A stretch of DNA of 64,000 bases from Sphingopyxis sp. (lineage in GTDB: Bacteria; Pseudomonadota; Alphaproteobacteria; Sphingomonadales; Sphingomonadaceae), in NCBI RefSeq assembly GCF_019459305.1, contig NZ_JAIBES010000084.1, positions 1-64,000 of the forward strand, in the 5' to 3' direction. The position numbers and the translations under genes were made by a program. Below the pieces are notes generated by a model that was not told the DNA's origin, did not search any database, and saw only the letters and a program-made list of their open reading frames with translations. Positions 10,501 through 18,819 of the stretch are shown one piece after another; position 1 is the stretch's first letter, and each line of letters starts with the position of its first letter.

Positions 10501-12111
10501 GATCGGCGGGTTGGTGACCTGGCTGAAATTCTGGCGGAAAAACTGCGCGACGTGGCGCGGCTTGTCGGAGATGACCGCGAGCGGGGTGTCGTCGCCCATC
10601 GACCCGATCGCTTCCTTGGCGTCCTCGACCATCGGCGAGAGGATCAGCTCCATATCTTCCATGGTCAGGCCCGCGGCGACCTGGCGGCGCAGCAATTCGC
10701 TGCGCTCGAAGGTCGGCAGGCTCGATTTGCCGCCCTTGGGCAGGTCGGCCATGGTGCGGAAGCCTTTGACGCGTGCGCCATAGTCATGCGCGCCCGCGAT
10801 CTTGTCCTTGATCGCGCGGTCTTCGTAGAGGGTGCCGCTTTCCAGATCGACCGCGATCATCTGGCCGGGGCCGAGACGGCCTTTTTTGCGGATGCTCGCC
10901 TCGGGTAGCAGGACCATGCCGCTTTCGGAGCCGACGACGAGCAGATTATCGGCGGTCAGCGTGAAGCGCAGCGGGCGGAGCGCGTTGCGGTCCATGCCCG
11001 CAACGGCCCAACGGCCATCGGTCATCGCGAGCGCCGCGGGGCCGTCCCACGGCTCCATCACGCTGGCGAGATAATTATACATCGCCTTGTGCGCATCGGG
11101 CATTTCGGGTTCGTTGACCCATGCCTCGGGGACGAGGATCAGCTTTGCGGTCGGCGCGTCGCGCCCGGCGCGGCACAATGTTTCAAACACCGCGTCGAGC
11201 GCCGCCGTGTCCGATGCGCCCGCGGGGATCACCGGCTTGATATCTTCCGAATGCTCGCCGAAGGCGAGGCTTGCCATCTTGATCTCGTGGCTTTTCATCC
11301 AGTTCTTGTTGCCGCGGATCGTGTTGATTTCGCCATTATGCGCAAGACAGCGGAACGGCTGCGCCAGCCACCATTGCGGGAAGGTGTTGGTCGAATAACG
11401 CTGGTGAAAAATCGCGCAGCGGCTTTCGAACAGCTTGCTCGTCAGGTCGGGATAGAAATCGGCGAGGCTTTCGGCGAGGAAGAGCCCCTTGTAGATGATC
11501 GAACGGCACGACAGGCTGCACACGTAAAAATCGGCGATCTGGGCGGCGATCACCTTTTTCTCGATCCGGCGGCGGACCAGATAGAGCTGCTTTTCGAACT
11601 CGGCGAGCGACGCTTCCTCGGGGAGTGGCCCGGCGATCATGATCTGCTCGATTTCGGGGCGCGTGCGCTGCGCCTTGTCGCCGATCACCGATACGTCGAC
11701 CGGCACCTGGCGCCAGCCATAGATGGTGAAACCCGCGTCGATGATCTCGGCCTCGACAATGGTGCGGCAATGCTCCTGCGCCTCGAGGTCGGTGCGCGGC
11801 AGGAAGATCATGCCGACGGCGAGGCGGTTCGGGCGCACTTTATGGCCCGACGCGGCGATTGCATCGTCGAAGAAACGGACCGGCAGGTCGACATGGATAC
11901 CCGCGCCATCCCCGGTCTTGCCGTCGGCATCGACCGCGCCGCGGTGCCAGACGGCACGCAACGCCTCGATCGCCGCCTCGACGACACGGCGCGACGCCTT
12001 GCCGTCGGTCGCCGCGACCATGCCGACGCCGCAGGCATCGGATTCGAGGTCGGGGCGATACATGCCGTGCTCGGTAAGCCGGGCATGTTCGGGGGTGGGG
12101 TAGTGGGTCAT
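7585..12111 (-). CDS. gltB: Glutamate synthase large (alpha) subunit
   Basis: Makes two glutamates from glutamine and 2-oxoglutarate using reductant passed on by GltD. The 1508-residue length is standard. A propeptide of about 26 residues precedes the glutaminase nucleophile Cys27 in SDACGVGMV. The class II amidotransferase domain spans roughly 27-430, followed by the central domain. The FMN synthase domain begins near 830 and includes GEGGEARERYQPYANGD. The 3Fe-4S cysteines lie near residues 1127-1140 in CIMVRQCHSNTCPVGVC. A GXGXG-type beta-helix occupies the C-terminus from about 1240. It is the last gene of the gltD / DUF2059-like / gltB run, 30 bases after the middle gene. Confidence 0.97.
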   Translation of the reverse strand: MTHYPTPEHARLTEHGMYRPDLESDACGVGMVAATDGKASRRVVEAAIEALRAVWHRGAVDADGKTGDGAGIHVDLPVRFFDDAIAASGHKVRPNRLAVGMIFLPRTDLEAQEHCRTIVEAEIIDAGFTIYGWRQVPVDVSVIGDKAQRTRPEIEQIMIAGPLPEEASLAEFEKQLYLVRRRIEKKVIAAQIADFYVCSLSCRSIIYKGLFLAESLADFYPDLTSKLFESRCAIFHQRYSTNTFPQWWLAQPFRCLAHNGEINTIRGNKNWMKSHEIKMASLAFGEHSEDIKPVIPAGASDTAALDAVFETLCRAGRDAPTAKLILVPEAWVNEPEMPDAHKAMYNYLASVMEPWDGPAALAMTDGRWAVAGMDRNALRPLRFTLTADNLLVVGSESGMVLLPEASIRKKGRLGPGQMIAVDLESGTLYEDRAIKDKIAGAHDYGARVKGFRTMADLPKGGKSSLPTFERSELLRRQVAAGLTMEDMELILSPMVEDAKEAIGSMGDDTPLAVISDKPRHVAQFFRQNFSQVTNPPIDSLRERHVMSLKTRFANLANILDEKGQSDHVLVIDSPVLVGDDWDRLRAYFGDAVADIDCTFPVGGDAASLREAIARVRREAEDAVRAGRSELFLTDQSIGEDRVGMAMVLAAAAVHTHLVRKGLRSYASINVRSAEVLDTHAFAVLIGVGATTVHAYLSEAAIADRHARGLFGSALSLDDCRLRFRKAIDDGLLKILAKMGIAVISSYRGGYNFEAVGLSRALVNDLFPGMPAKISGEGYQSLFINATEKHEAAFDQRATTLPIGGFYRQRAGGETHAYSAQLMHLLQTAVATDSYSTYLQFSRGVADLPPVYLRDLMEFNYPAQGVLLDSVEAITEIRKRFVTPGMSLGALSPEAHETLAIAMNRIGAKAVSGEGGEARERYQPYANGDNANSNIKQIASGRFGVTAEYLGACDEIEIKVAQGAKPGEGGQLPGFKVTEFIARLRHATPGVTLISPPPHHDIYSIEDLAQLIYDLKQINPKARVCVKLVSSAGIGTVAAGVAKAHADVILVAGNTGGTGASPQTSVKYAGTPWEMGLSEVNQVLTLNGLRHRIRLRTDGGLKTGRDIVIAAILGAEEYGIGTLSLVAMGCIMVRQCHSNTCPVGVCTQDEKLRAKFTGSPEKVINLMTFIAEEVREILAKLGVTSLDEVIGRTELLRQVSRGAEHLDDLDLNPILAKVDAPDNQRRSHGLLRNPVPDSLDAQILSDAKPLFERGERMQLTYNVRNTHRAVGTRLSAEVTARFGMNGLADNHVQVRLRGTAGQSLGAFLCSGITLEVFGDANDYVGKGLSGGRIVVRPTVSSPLVSQHNSIIGNTVLYGATSGTLLAAGQAGERFAVRNSGAKVVVEGCGANGCEYMTGGTAVILGPVGSNFGAGMTGGMAFILDADGQFERRANAESIVWQRIDSAHWEAVVKDLVEDHAKATGSKWSSEILADWDRWKDQFWQVCPKEMLSRLTWPLSDAEAEVVAAE

Positions 12112-12141
12112 CTTTGTCGTCCTGGCGGTATAGGCTGGCGC

Positions 12142-13347
12142 CTATTCGGAGGGGGCTTTGTCCAGCCGTTCGCGCGCCTTGTTCGCGGCTTCGGCCTCGG
12201 CTTCGAGATAGGCGGTGGCGGCGGCGGCCGAGGCAGCCTCCAGATCTTCGACGCGCTTCAGATCCGCGGCCGACCAGTTGCTGCGGTCGTAGGCTGGGTC
12301 TTCGCTGGCATAATCAGTTGCGGCCACAGCGGCATTTGCTGCGGCATCGGCGGCGTCTGCCGCAACGTCGGCGGCGCTGCCGTCATACGAGGCATCGGCG
12401 GCGTCTGCCGCAGCGTCGGTGGCGCTGCCGTCATACGAGGCATCGGCGACCGCATCGGTCGCCTCCATCACATCGGTCTTCCACATGTCGCGCTGCTCTT
12501 TCAGCACCTTCACATCGACCTTCATCAGCTTGGCGAGCGACGCGAGTTCCGTGTCGCTAAAGTCGGACAGCTGCTTTTCCTTGGGCAGTTCCTTCATGTC
12601 CTTTTCGATCTGCGGCCCGCGGTCCATGAATTTGGTGACCATGGGCGGCAGCGCCTTCATCACCGCGACCATCACTTCGGGGTCGGCCTGCAAGGCCATC
12701 CATTCGCTGGCATAGAGGCGGCCTGTGGACGTCGCGAGGAAGCTGTTGAGGTCGGTGAGCTGCGCCGCGCTGAACTTGCGGGCATAGGCCTTGGCCATGC
12801 CGTCGCGCATCGGCCGCTCCAGATCGGTCAAGGCTTCGCTGATCAGCGGCTTGATCACTCGCGTGATCTGGTTTTCGCGTTCCTGGCGATGCGGGTCGAA
12901 CATATCGGCGATCTTGTTCTTTGTCGCCTCGTCGAGCGTGGCAATCTTGTCGCTTTCGACCCCGGTCTTGATCGACAGCATCAGGTCCGACTGGCCGCCA
13001 AGCTCGGCCATGATCGTCTTGAACATCTTGCCATAGAGGTTGTCGATCATCTTCTCGAGGCTGCCGGCGGGGATCAGCGCCCCCATCGTCTGCTGCGCGA
13101 GGGTCAGGCGAGCGGGCTCGATCGGCGGCAAGCTGCTGGTGTCGAACATCTTTTCGACCAGTGCGATTGCCGCATCCATGTCCTTCTGCATCTTCGCCTT
13201 GGCATCGACGGCAAAGCCTTCGCTGTTGACATCAGCTTGAGCATCATCGGCGACGACTTCGGCCACGGGTGCTTCCTGCGCGGTAGCGGCCAGGGGTGCC
13301 AGCGCGAACGAACCCGCGAGCAGCATCGTTTTGAATTTAGACATCAT
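12142..13347 (-). CDS. Secreted DUF2059-like protein with Ala/Asp repeat tail
   Basis: A 401-residue protein with a Sec signal peptide (MMSKFKTMLLAGSFALAPLAATAQ), so likely periplasmic. The centre, about residues 150-235, resembles DUF2059 (AYARKFSAAQLTDLNSFLATSTGRL). The C-terminal third is low-complexity and rich in Ala, Asp and Tyr, with two near-identical 16-residue units of the DASYDGSA...DAAADAA type and a Glu/Lys/Arg helix at the end. No catalytic motif was seen. The position between gltD and gltB, with short gaps on both sides and AGGGGA before the start, implies cotranscription with glutamate synthase. The reason for that is not obvious. Confidence 0.75.
   Translation of the reverse strand: MMSKFKTMLLAGSFALAPLAATAQEAPVAEVVADDAQADVNSEGFAVDAKAKMQKDMDAAIALVEKMFDTSSLPPIEPARLTLAQQTMGALIPAGSLEKMIDNLYGKMFKTIMAELGGQSDLMLSIKTGVESDKIATLDEATKNKIADMFDPHRQERENQITRVIKPLISEALTDLERPMRDGMAKAYARKFSAAQLTDLNSFLATSTGRLYASEWMALQADPEVMVAVMKALPPMVTKFMDRGPQIEKDMKELPKEKQLSDFSDTELASLAKLMKVDVKVLKEQRDMWKTDVMEATDAVADASYDGSATDAAADAADASYDGSAADVAADAADAAANAAVAATDYASEDPAYDRSNWSAADLKRVEDLEAASAAAATAYLEAEAEAANKARERLDKAPSE
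12344..12439. repeat. Tandem repeat, two 48-bp units in frame
   Basis: Two near-identical 48-bp units (12344-12391 and 12392-12439) followed by a partial third, each beginning GCATCGGCGGCGTCTGCCGC. They encode the Ala/Asp repeat of the DUF2059-like protein. The unit is a multiple of three, so copy number can change without breaking the frame. Confidence 0.85.
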
Positions 13348-13366
13348 GAATTCTTTCCCCTGTTGG

Positions 13367-14809
13367 TCATGCTGCCTTCTTTTCGCTTTTGGCTTTGGCT
13401 TTCAACCACTTTGCCATCTGGTCGCTGACATCGCGGCCGTCGCGGATGCCCCACACGACCAGGCTGGCACCGCGGACGATGTCGCCGGCGGCAAAAACGC
13501 CGGGCAGGCTGGTCATCATCGTCTGATGATCGACCCGCAGCGTTCCCCAGCGCGTGACGCTGAGGTCGGGAGCGCCGAACAAATTGGGCAGTTCCTCGGG
13601 ATCGAAGCCCAGCGCCTTGATCACCATGTCGGCGGGCAGGTCGAAGGTGCGGCCGGGATCGACCTCAGGGCTGCGGCGACCGCTGGCATCGGGCGCGCCA
13701 AGGCGCATGCCCGCGACCGCGACATGCTTGACGCTTTTGTCAGCAGTGAAGCTGGCGGGGGCAGACAGCCACACGAATTCGACGCCTTCTTCCTCGGCGT
13801 TCGACACTTCACGCAGCGAGCCGGGCATATTCTCGCGGTCGCGGCGATAGAGGCATTTCACCGACTTGGCGCCCTGCCGTACCGCGGTGCGGACGCAGTC
13901 CATCGCGGTGTCGCCGCCGCCGATGACGACGACGTGCTTGCCCGCGGCGTTGAGGCGGCCGTCGTCGAAGGCGGGGACCGCATCACCAAAGCCCTTGCGG
14001 TTCGATGCGACCAGATAGTCGAGCGCTGCGATCACGCCCTCGGCCTCGTTGCCGGGGACCTTGATCTCTCGCGCCTTGTATACCCCGGTGGCGATCAGCA
14101 ACGCGTCATGCTTCTGGCGCAGCGCGTCGAGCGTCGCGTCGCCGCCGACCTCAAAGCCCAGATGAAAATGGATGCCGCCCTCAGCCAGCCGGTCGATGCG
14201 CCGCATCACGACGTCTTTTTCCAGCTTGAAGCCGGGGATGCCATAGGTGAGCAGCCCGCCGGCGCGGTCGTGGCGGTCATAGACATGCACCTCATGCCCC
14301 GCGACGCGCAGATATTCGGCGGCGGTCAGCCCTGCGGGACCGGCGCCGATGATGCCGACCGACTGGCCGGTCGCTTTGCCGGGGTGCAGCGGCTCGACCC
14401 AGCCTTCCGCCCAGGCGGTGTCGGTGATATATTTCTCGACGCTGCCAATCGTTACCGCGCCATGCCCCGAAAATTCGATGACGCAATTGCCTTCGCACAG
14501 GCGATCCTGCGGACAGATGCGGCCGCAGATCTCGGGCATCGTCGATGTGGCGTTGCTGAGTTCATAGGCTTCGCGCAGCCGCCCTTCGGCGGTCAGGCGC
14601 AGCCAGTCGGGGATATGGTTGTGCAGCGGGCAATGCACCGAGCAATAGGGGACGCCGCACTGCGAGCAGCGCGCAGCCTGTTCGTCGGCGTCGGGCGCGG
14701 CGTAGCGCTCGGCGATCTCGCGAAAATCCTGCGCGCGGTCGTCGGCGGAACGCTTGTCCGGATAATGTTGTTCGCGCTCCACAAATTGAAGCATGCGATC
14801 GGCAGCCAT
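13367..14809 (-). CDS. gltD: Glutamate synthase small (beta) subunit
   Basis: NADPH-dependent FAD iron-sulfur reductase that feeds electrons to GltB. The 480-residue protein has the N-terminal cysteine cluster region CSQCGVPYCSVHCPLHN (about 48-64) and CGRICPQDRLCEGNC (near 94-110) for 4Fe-4S centres. The FAD dinucleotide fold GIIGAGPAGLTAAEYL lies near 150 and the NADPH fold VVIGGGDTAMDCVRTAV near 290. A C-terminal GAGD-type segment, VFAAGDIVRGASLVVW, closes the FAD site. AAGGGG precedes ATG 14809. It is the first gene of the gltD / DUF2059-like / gltB run. Confidence 0.96.
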   Translation of the reverse strand: MAADRMLQFVEREQHYPDKRSADDRAQDFREIAERYAAPDADEQAARCSQCGVPYCSVHCPLHNHIPDWLRLTAEGRLREAYELSNATSTMPEICGRICPQDRLCEGNCVIEFSGHGAVTIGSVEKYITDTAWAEGWVEPLHPGKATGQSVGIIGAGPAGLTAAEYLRVAGHEVHVYDRHDRAGGLLTYGIPGFKLEKDVVMRRIDRLAEGGIHFHLGFEVGGDATLDALRQKHDALLIATGVYKAREIKVPGNEAEGVIAALDYLVASNRKGFGDAVPAFDDGRLNAAGKHVVVIGGGDTAMDCVRTAVRQGAKSVKCLYRRDRENMPGSLREVSNAEEEGVEFVWLSAPASFTADKSVKHVAVAGMRLGAPDASGRRSPEVDPGRTFDLPADMVIKALGFDPEELPNLFGAPDLSVTRWGTLRVDHQTMMTSLPGVFAAGDIVRGASLVVWGIRDGRDVSDQMAKWLKAKAKSEKKAA

Positions 14810-14967
14810 GCAATTTCCCCTTCGATGCGGGCCAGATGCATGGTCGGACGGGCTCTGTCACGAAAGAATTGCCAGTTAGGTAAGTTAAACTGTCCTAAAA
14901 TTACACCCGATCGAGAGAGATGGTGTCGCGGGCGTAATTATCTTTCACATCTAGTCCCATTTCGGTC

Positions 14968-15768
14968 CTACCTCAGGCTAAGCCAGATCAGCGCGATGGT
15001 GCCAAGAATGATTCGATACCAGGCAAAGGGCGCAAAGCCGAAGCGCCCGACGATCGCCACCAGCGCCTTCACGACGACCAGCGCAACGACAAATGCGACG
15101 CCCAGACCGATCGCGATCGCAGTCAGGTCGTCGATCACCAGCACATCGCGGTCTTTCCACAGCGAATAGACGGTGGCGCCGATCATCGTCGGGACGGCGA
15201 GGAAAAAGCTGAACTCGGCCGCGGTCTTACGCTCGACCCCCATCAGCAGCGCGCCCATGATCGTTGCGCCCGAGCGGCTGACCCCGGGGATCATCGCGAT
15301 GCACTGGACGATGCCGATGATGATCGCGGTCCGAAGCGGCATCGCCTCGACGCTTTCGACCTTCACCACCTTGACCATACGCTCGATCGCGAGGATCACG
15401 ACGCCCCCAGCGATCAGCGCGACCGCAACGGTCGTCGGCGACTGGAGCAGTGCGCGGATCCCTTCGTACGCGACAGCGCCGATCAGCATCGCGGGCAGGA
15501 AACCGATCAGGATGTTGCGGGTAAAGGCGATCGCGTCAGGATCGGCGCGCAGCAGCCCCATGCCGACATTCCAGAACCGCTGCCGATAGGCGACGAGCAC
15601 CGCAAGGATCGCGCCGAGCTGGATCGAGATCTTGAACGCCGCCGACCCTTCGCCGGTAAAGCCGAGCAGTTCGGCGGCGAGGATCAGGTGGCCGGTCGAC
15701 GACACCGGCAAAAACTCGGTCAACCCTTCGATGATGCCAAGCAGGATGATGGTCGCAAGGTCGTGCAT
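14968..15768 (-). CDS. uppP: Undecaprenyl-diphosphatase UppP (BacA family)
   Basis: Integral membrane phosphatase that recycles undecaprenyl diphosphate to the monophosphate carrier used in peptidoglycan and polysaccharide synthesis. The 266-residue protein has both family motifs: GIIEGLTEFLPVSSTGHLIL near residues 12-31 (Glu and the PVSSTGH loop) and PGVSRSGATIMGALLMG near 160-176, with about eight hydrophobic helices. AGGA lies six bases before the ATG. It sits about 160 bases upstream of gltD on the same strand and 73 bases downstream of the NDUFA9-like gene. Confidence 0.95.
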   Translation of the reverse strand: MHDLATIILLGIIEGLTEFLPVSSTGHLILAAELLGFTGEGSAAFKISIQLGAILAVLVAYRQRFWNVGMGLLRADPDAIAFTRNILIGFLPAMLIGAVAYEGIRALLQSPTTVAVALIAGGVVILAIERMVKVVKVESVEAMPLRTAIIIGIVQCIAMIPGVSRSGATIMGALLMGVERKTAAEFSFFLAVPTMIGATVYSLWKDRDVLVIDDLTAIAIGLGVAFVVALVVVKALVAIVGRFGFAPFAWYRIILGTIALIWLSLR

Positions 15769-15841
15769 ATATGGTCCTGAGGTTGATCACCCCGGACGAC
15801 CCAACGATCGGGTGGGGGCGGGCGTCGCCGGGTTGGTTGGC

Positions 15842-16780
15842 TCAGGCGGGCTTTTGCACCGCAAAGCGGCCGTGGCGGCGATATTGCACTAGCCAGTCGT
15901 CGGCGACCGCAGCCAGCGAGGTCGGCGCAACGCCAAGCTCAGCCAGCCCTGCGGCGCCAGCGGCGACGACATTGTCCTTTTGCAGCATAAGCCACTGATC
16001 CTTGGTGATCGGGGCGCCCGGCGCCCAGCCGAGACCCGATGCAAGCGCCCCGGCGACTGCATCCGGCACATCGACAAACAGTGGCGAGCGGCCCGTCGCA
16101 TCGGCGATCCAGCGCTGCAATTCGCCCATGGTCAGCACCTGCGGCCCGCCCAGCTCAAAGGTCTGCCCCGCCGCGGCATCGCCCAGCGCGGCGACGACAG
16201 CATCAGCGACGTCGCCGACATAGACCGGCTGGAACTTCGCGTTCGGCGCCACCACCGGGATAACCGGCGCCATGCGGATCATCGCCGCAAAGCGATTGAT
16301 AAACTGGTCCTCGCGACCAAAGATGATCGACGGGCGCAGGATCGCGGCAGCGGGAAACGCCGCGCGCACCGCGGCTTCGCCATCGCCTTTGCTGCGACCA
16401 TAGGCCGACGCGCTGTCGCGGTCGGCGCCAATCGCCGAGATATGGACGAGTGCGCGGACACCAGCGGCTTTGGCTGCCCCGGCAACATGCCCCGCGCCAT
16501 CGGCCTGCACTGCCTGCATATTGTCGAACGCGCCGACCAGATTGATCACCGCGTCGCTGCCTTGGACCGCACGCGCGATGCTGGCGGGGTCGCGGACATC
16601 GGCGGTGACGAACTGCGTCTGGCCCAGCCCGCCGAGCGGTTTCAGAAAGGTCGCGGCGCGCGGGTTGCGCTGCGCGATGCGGACGCGGACGCCGCGTGCG
16701 AGCAGGCGCTGCACGACATAGCGGCCGACGAAGCCGCCACCGCCCAGCACCGTGATCAATTGCCCGTCGAGTTTCTGCAT
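15842..16780 (-). CDS. NAD(P)-binding extended SDR, complex I NDUFA9-like
   Basis: A 312-residue atypical short-chain dehydrogenase of the NDUFA9/NmrA-like group. The N-terminal Rossmann motif is TVLGGGGFVGRYVVQRLLARG (GGxGFxG), followed by DVRDPASIARAVQGSDAVINL. The SAIGAD strand and the YGRSKGDGE segment keep a YxxxK-like arrangement, and LRPSIIFGREDQFINRF is highly typical of this group. In alphaproteobacteria these proteins accompany respiratory complex I or quinone metabolism; the exact role is not settled. ATG 16780 is chosen because the 47 upstream in-frame residues look non-coding. Confidence 0.85.
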   Translation of the reverse strand: MQKLDGQLITVLGGGGFVGRYVVQRLLARGVRVRIAQRNPRAATFLKPLGGLGQTQFVTADVRDPASIARAVQGSDAVINLVGAFDNMQAVQADGAGHVAGAAKAAGVRALVHISAIGADRDSASAYGRSKGDGEAAVRAAFPAAAILRPSIIFGREDQFINRFAAMIRMAPVIPVVAPNAKFQPVYVGDVADAVVAALGDAAAGQTFELGGPQVLTMGELQRWIADATGRSPLFVDVPDAVAGALASGLGWAPGAPITKDQWLMLQKDNVVAAGAAGLAELGVAPTSLAAVADDWLVQYRRHGRFAVQKPA

Positions 16781-16983
16781 TGCATCCGCCTGTGATCGAT
16801 TCTGTGTGGGTGGCGCAGCGTGCGCCCGATCGCTTCCCCATGCCGCGAAGCGGGGGAGGGGGCAAGGGGCGACGGCCACCCGATGGCCTGAAACTGGAAC
16901 CTTTGCGATAAAATATGCCACGATCCGCGGACCGCGGTTGACAAGCCGCCAGCCCCCCCGCTAAGCGCCCGCTCCTACCCCGT

Positions 16984-17070
16984 GCCCAGATGGCGGAATT
17001 GGTAGACGCACCAGCTTCAGGTGCTGGCGATCGCAAGGTCGTGGAGGTTCGAGTCCTCTTCTGGGCACCA
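16984..17070 (+). tRNA. tRNA-Leu (anticodon CAG)
   Basis: An 87-nucleotide cloverleaf with encoded CCA. The acceptor stem is GCCCAGA with TCTGGGC, the anticodon arm is CCAGC-TTCAGGT-GCTGG with CAG at positions 34-36, there is a leucine-type long variable arm, and the T-loop is GGTTCGAGTCC. An integrase remnant follows within 240 bases, which is a classic use of tRNA genes as attachment sites. Confidence 0.97.
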
Positions 17071-17180
17071 TTTACCCTTCTCATGACATCCGAGAACTCT
17101 TGAAAAAATGGCAGAAATCTGGCATTTTCTGCTTGGTTCTGTCTTGCGGCGTCCGAGTTGATTTCACTCAATCTCATCGC

Positions 17181-17249
17181 AAGTGGGGTCATCGAGTGGG
17201 GTCATCGAGTGGGGTCATTTGCCGACGCCAGAATCTCATGACCCCACTT
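17181..17249. repeat. Triple direct repeat with matching inverted copy
   Basis: Three adjacent 13-base copies of (G/A)AGTGGGGTCAT(C/T) at 17181-17193, 17194-17206 and 17207-17219 are followed at 17238-17249 by the exact inverted word ATGACCCCACTT. Any of the three left copies could pair with the right one, giving a stem of 11 or 12 base pairs. It lies between the tRNA-Leu and the integrase remnant, so it could be a recombinase arm site, an excision scar or a regulator site. Confidence 0.7.
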
Positions 17250-17306
17250 ACCTAAATTGAGATCCGAATCTTCTCTGCGCCAAGTGCGGATTGGCAGGTG
17301 GTTGGT

Positions 17307-17546
17307 ATGGCGTTGTCGGATACAAGGCTCAGGACGCTGAAAGCGGCCCGGTCCACCTACAAGGTGTATGATGTTGGCGGTCTCTACCTGGAAGTCTCTC
17401 TTACCGGTACCAGGTTATGGCGCTATCGCTACAGGGCAGGAAGTAAGGACAAGCGGCTGGCCTTATGGTCCCGACATGCCCATGTTGATGCAGCGTCCGC
17501 TGCCCGATGTTATAACCGCGCTGTGAATTTCCCATGCTCTGGCTGA
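17307..17546 (+). pseudogene. Truncated tyrosine integrase (Arm-DNA-binding domain only)
   Basis: The 79-residue frame matches the N-terminal DUF4102/Arm-DNA-binding domain of P4-type integrases: ALSDTRLRTLKAARSTYKVY, then DVGGLYLEVSLTGTRLWRYRYR and a KDKRLAL stretch. The usual LALGSYPDVSLAEAR ending has decayed to LALWSRHAHVDAASAA, and the frame stops before the core-binding and catalytic (R-H-R-Y) domains. The first gene of the next unit starts inside its tail at 17534. It is therefore a dead remnant of an element that used the adjacent tRNA-Leu. Confidence 0.8.
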
Positions 17547-18421
17547 TCCAGCTGCTGTTCCCGCTGGCGCTGTTGCTGTGGCTGGCATTTCTGCCTGCGC
17601 GGCACATGCCGACAAGAATTTTCCAAAGTTTCGGAATAGCTGCGATCCTGCTGGGGCTGCATCTGGCGGGATTGTGGATCACGCCACCCTGGTGGACGCC
17701 GTGGATCTATTGGGGGCTGTTCGCGATCGCCGTGTCGCGCGTGTGGCGCATGCAAACCCGGCCAGACTTCGCTGCGGTTGATTACGCCCTGATCCTCTTT
17801 TGGGCGGGGCTGTCCGGTTTTGGCGGATGGGTTTCCATGCAAGCGCTTGACGCCAGAACGCCGCCGCCCGGCGAAATCGTCGATCTCGCCGCGCCGCTAG
17901 TTGCTGGCCGCTATTATGTCACTAATGGTGGCTCGCGAGAAATCGTCAGCTCGCATTTGCGGACACTTCCAAGAGCCACGATAGGCCAGCGCAATTATTG
18001 GGGGCAAAGCTACGGCGTCGATATCACGGCAATGAACCGCTGGGGTCTGATGGCCAGCGAACCAACCATGGTGCTTGCCCCGTGCGCAGGGCGCGTGGTT
18101 CGCGCGCATAGCGGAGAAGCCGATGGCGGCCCGGTCGATCTGACCAGCCCGACAGCAAGGGCGGGCAATTACGCACTCATTCGTTGCGGGCATTTCGATA
18201 TTTTGCTCGCGCATTTTCGCAAGGGCAGCTTGCCGGTTGCGCCCGGTGACCTTGTCCGCCAAGGACAGCCTATTGGCGCGCTTGGCAATTCTGGCGCTTC
18301 CGACATGCCCCACCTGCACATCCATGCCCAGCGTCCCGGGACCGCGGCTGCGCCATTTTCGGGCAAGCCGGTGCCAATGCGGATCGACGGGCGCTATCTG
18401 GTGCGTGGCGACATGCTATGA
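17534..18421 (+). CDS. Membrane-anchored M23 (LytM-type) peptidase-like protein
   Basis: A 295-residue protein with three or four hydrophobic N-terminal helices (residues about 1-20, 30-50, 56-70 and 82-100), followed by an extracytoplasmic domain. The M23 signature is present in part: YGVDITAM near residue 162 in place of HxGxD, the VLAPCAGRVVRAHSG beta-hairpin, LVRQGQPIGALGNSG, and the metal-ligand motif HLHIHAQR near 257. The first zinc ligand, usually His in HxGxD, is not obvious, so activity is uncertain. It overlaps the integrase remnant upstream and the next gene by four bases. The short overlaps with both downstream genes suggest one transcript. Confidence 0.75.
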   Translation: MLWLIQLLFPLALLLWLAFLPARHMPTRIFQSFGIAAILLGLHLAGLWITPPWWTPWIYWGLFAIAVSRVWRMQTRPDFAAVDYALILFWAGLSGFGGWVSMQALDARTPPPGEIVDLAAPLVAGRYYVTNGGSREIVSSHLRTLPRATIGQRNYWGQSYGVDITAMNRWGLMASEPTMVLAPCAGRVVRAHSGEADGGPVDLTSPTARAGNYALIRCGHFDILLAHFRKGSLPVAPGDLVRQGQPIGALGNSGASDMPHLHIHAQRPGTAAAPFSGKPVPMRIDGRYLVRGDML

Positions 18422-18819
18422 AACGATTTCTGAGCGCTGCCACCGTCTATTTCCTGATGCTGTTCGCGCTGGGCTTTGTCCTTGGCACTGTTCGGGTGCT
18501 GTTCGTCGTGCCACGGATAGGGGTGCTGAGCGCAACGCTAGCGGAGGTGCCGCTGATGCTGATTGCGGCATTTTTTACGTGCCGCTGGGCAATTAGCCGC
18601 TGGCAGGTGCCGCCCACCCTTTCGGCGCGCGGGACGATGGCACTGTTGTTTCTGGTGCTGCTGGCACTGTTCGAGACGCTGGTCGGCGTTGCCTTGTTCG
18701 GACGTACGCTGGCCGGAACATGGTCGGGACTGGCCACCCCTGCTGAGCTGATCGGCTTGATTGCACAGGCCATCGCCGCGTTACTGCCGATCTTCGTCGG
18801 CCGGACCTGGCGGCAATGA
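18418..18819 (+). CDS. Small four-helix membrane protein
   Basis: A 133-residue protein with about four hydrophobic segments: AATVYFLMLFALGFVLGTVR, a second starting EVPLMLIAAFFTCRWAI, a third around TMALLFLVLLALFETLVG, and a last one near LIGLIAQAIAALLPIF. No family recognised. The ATG overlaps the stop of the M23-like gene (ATGA), and its own stop overlaps the next start in the same way, which is strong evidence of translational coupling in a three-gene unit. Confidence 0.7.
   Translation: MKRFLSAATVYFLMLFALGFVLGTVRVLFVVPRIGVLSATLAEVPLMLIAAFFTCRWAISRWQVPPTLSARGTMALLFLVLLALFETLVGVALFGRTLAGTWSGLATPAELIGLIAQAIAALLPIFVGRTWRQ

Noticed and set aside
11089-13428. 779-residue plus-strand frame over gltB and the DUF2059-like gene
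   Set aside because: It covers two real minus-strand genes and its composition (His, Gly and Arg-rich) is that of an antisense shadow.
13331-15169. 612-residue plus-strand frame over gltD
   Set aside because: Antisense of gltD and part of uppP, no motif.
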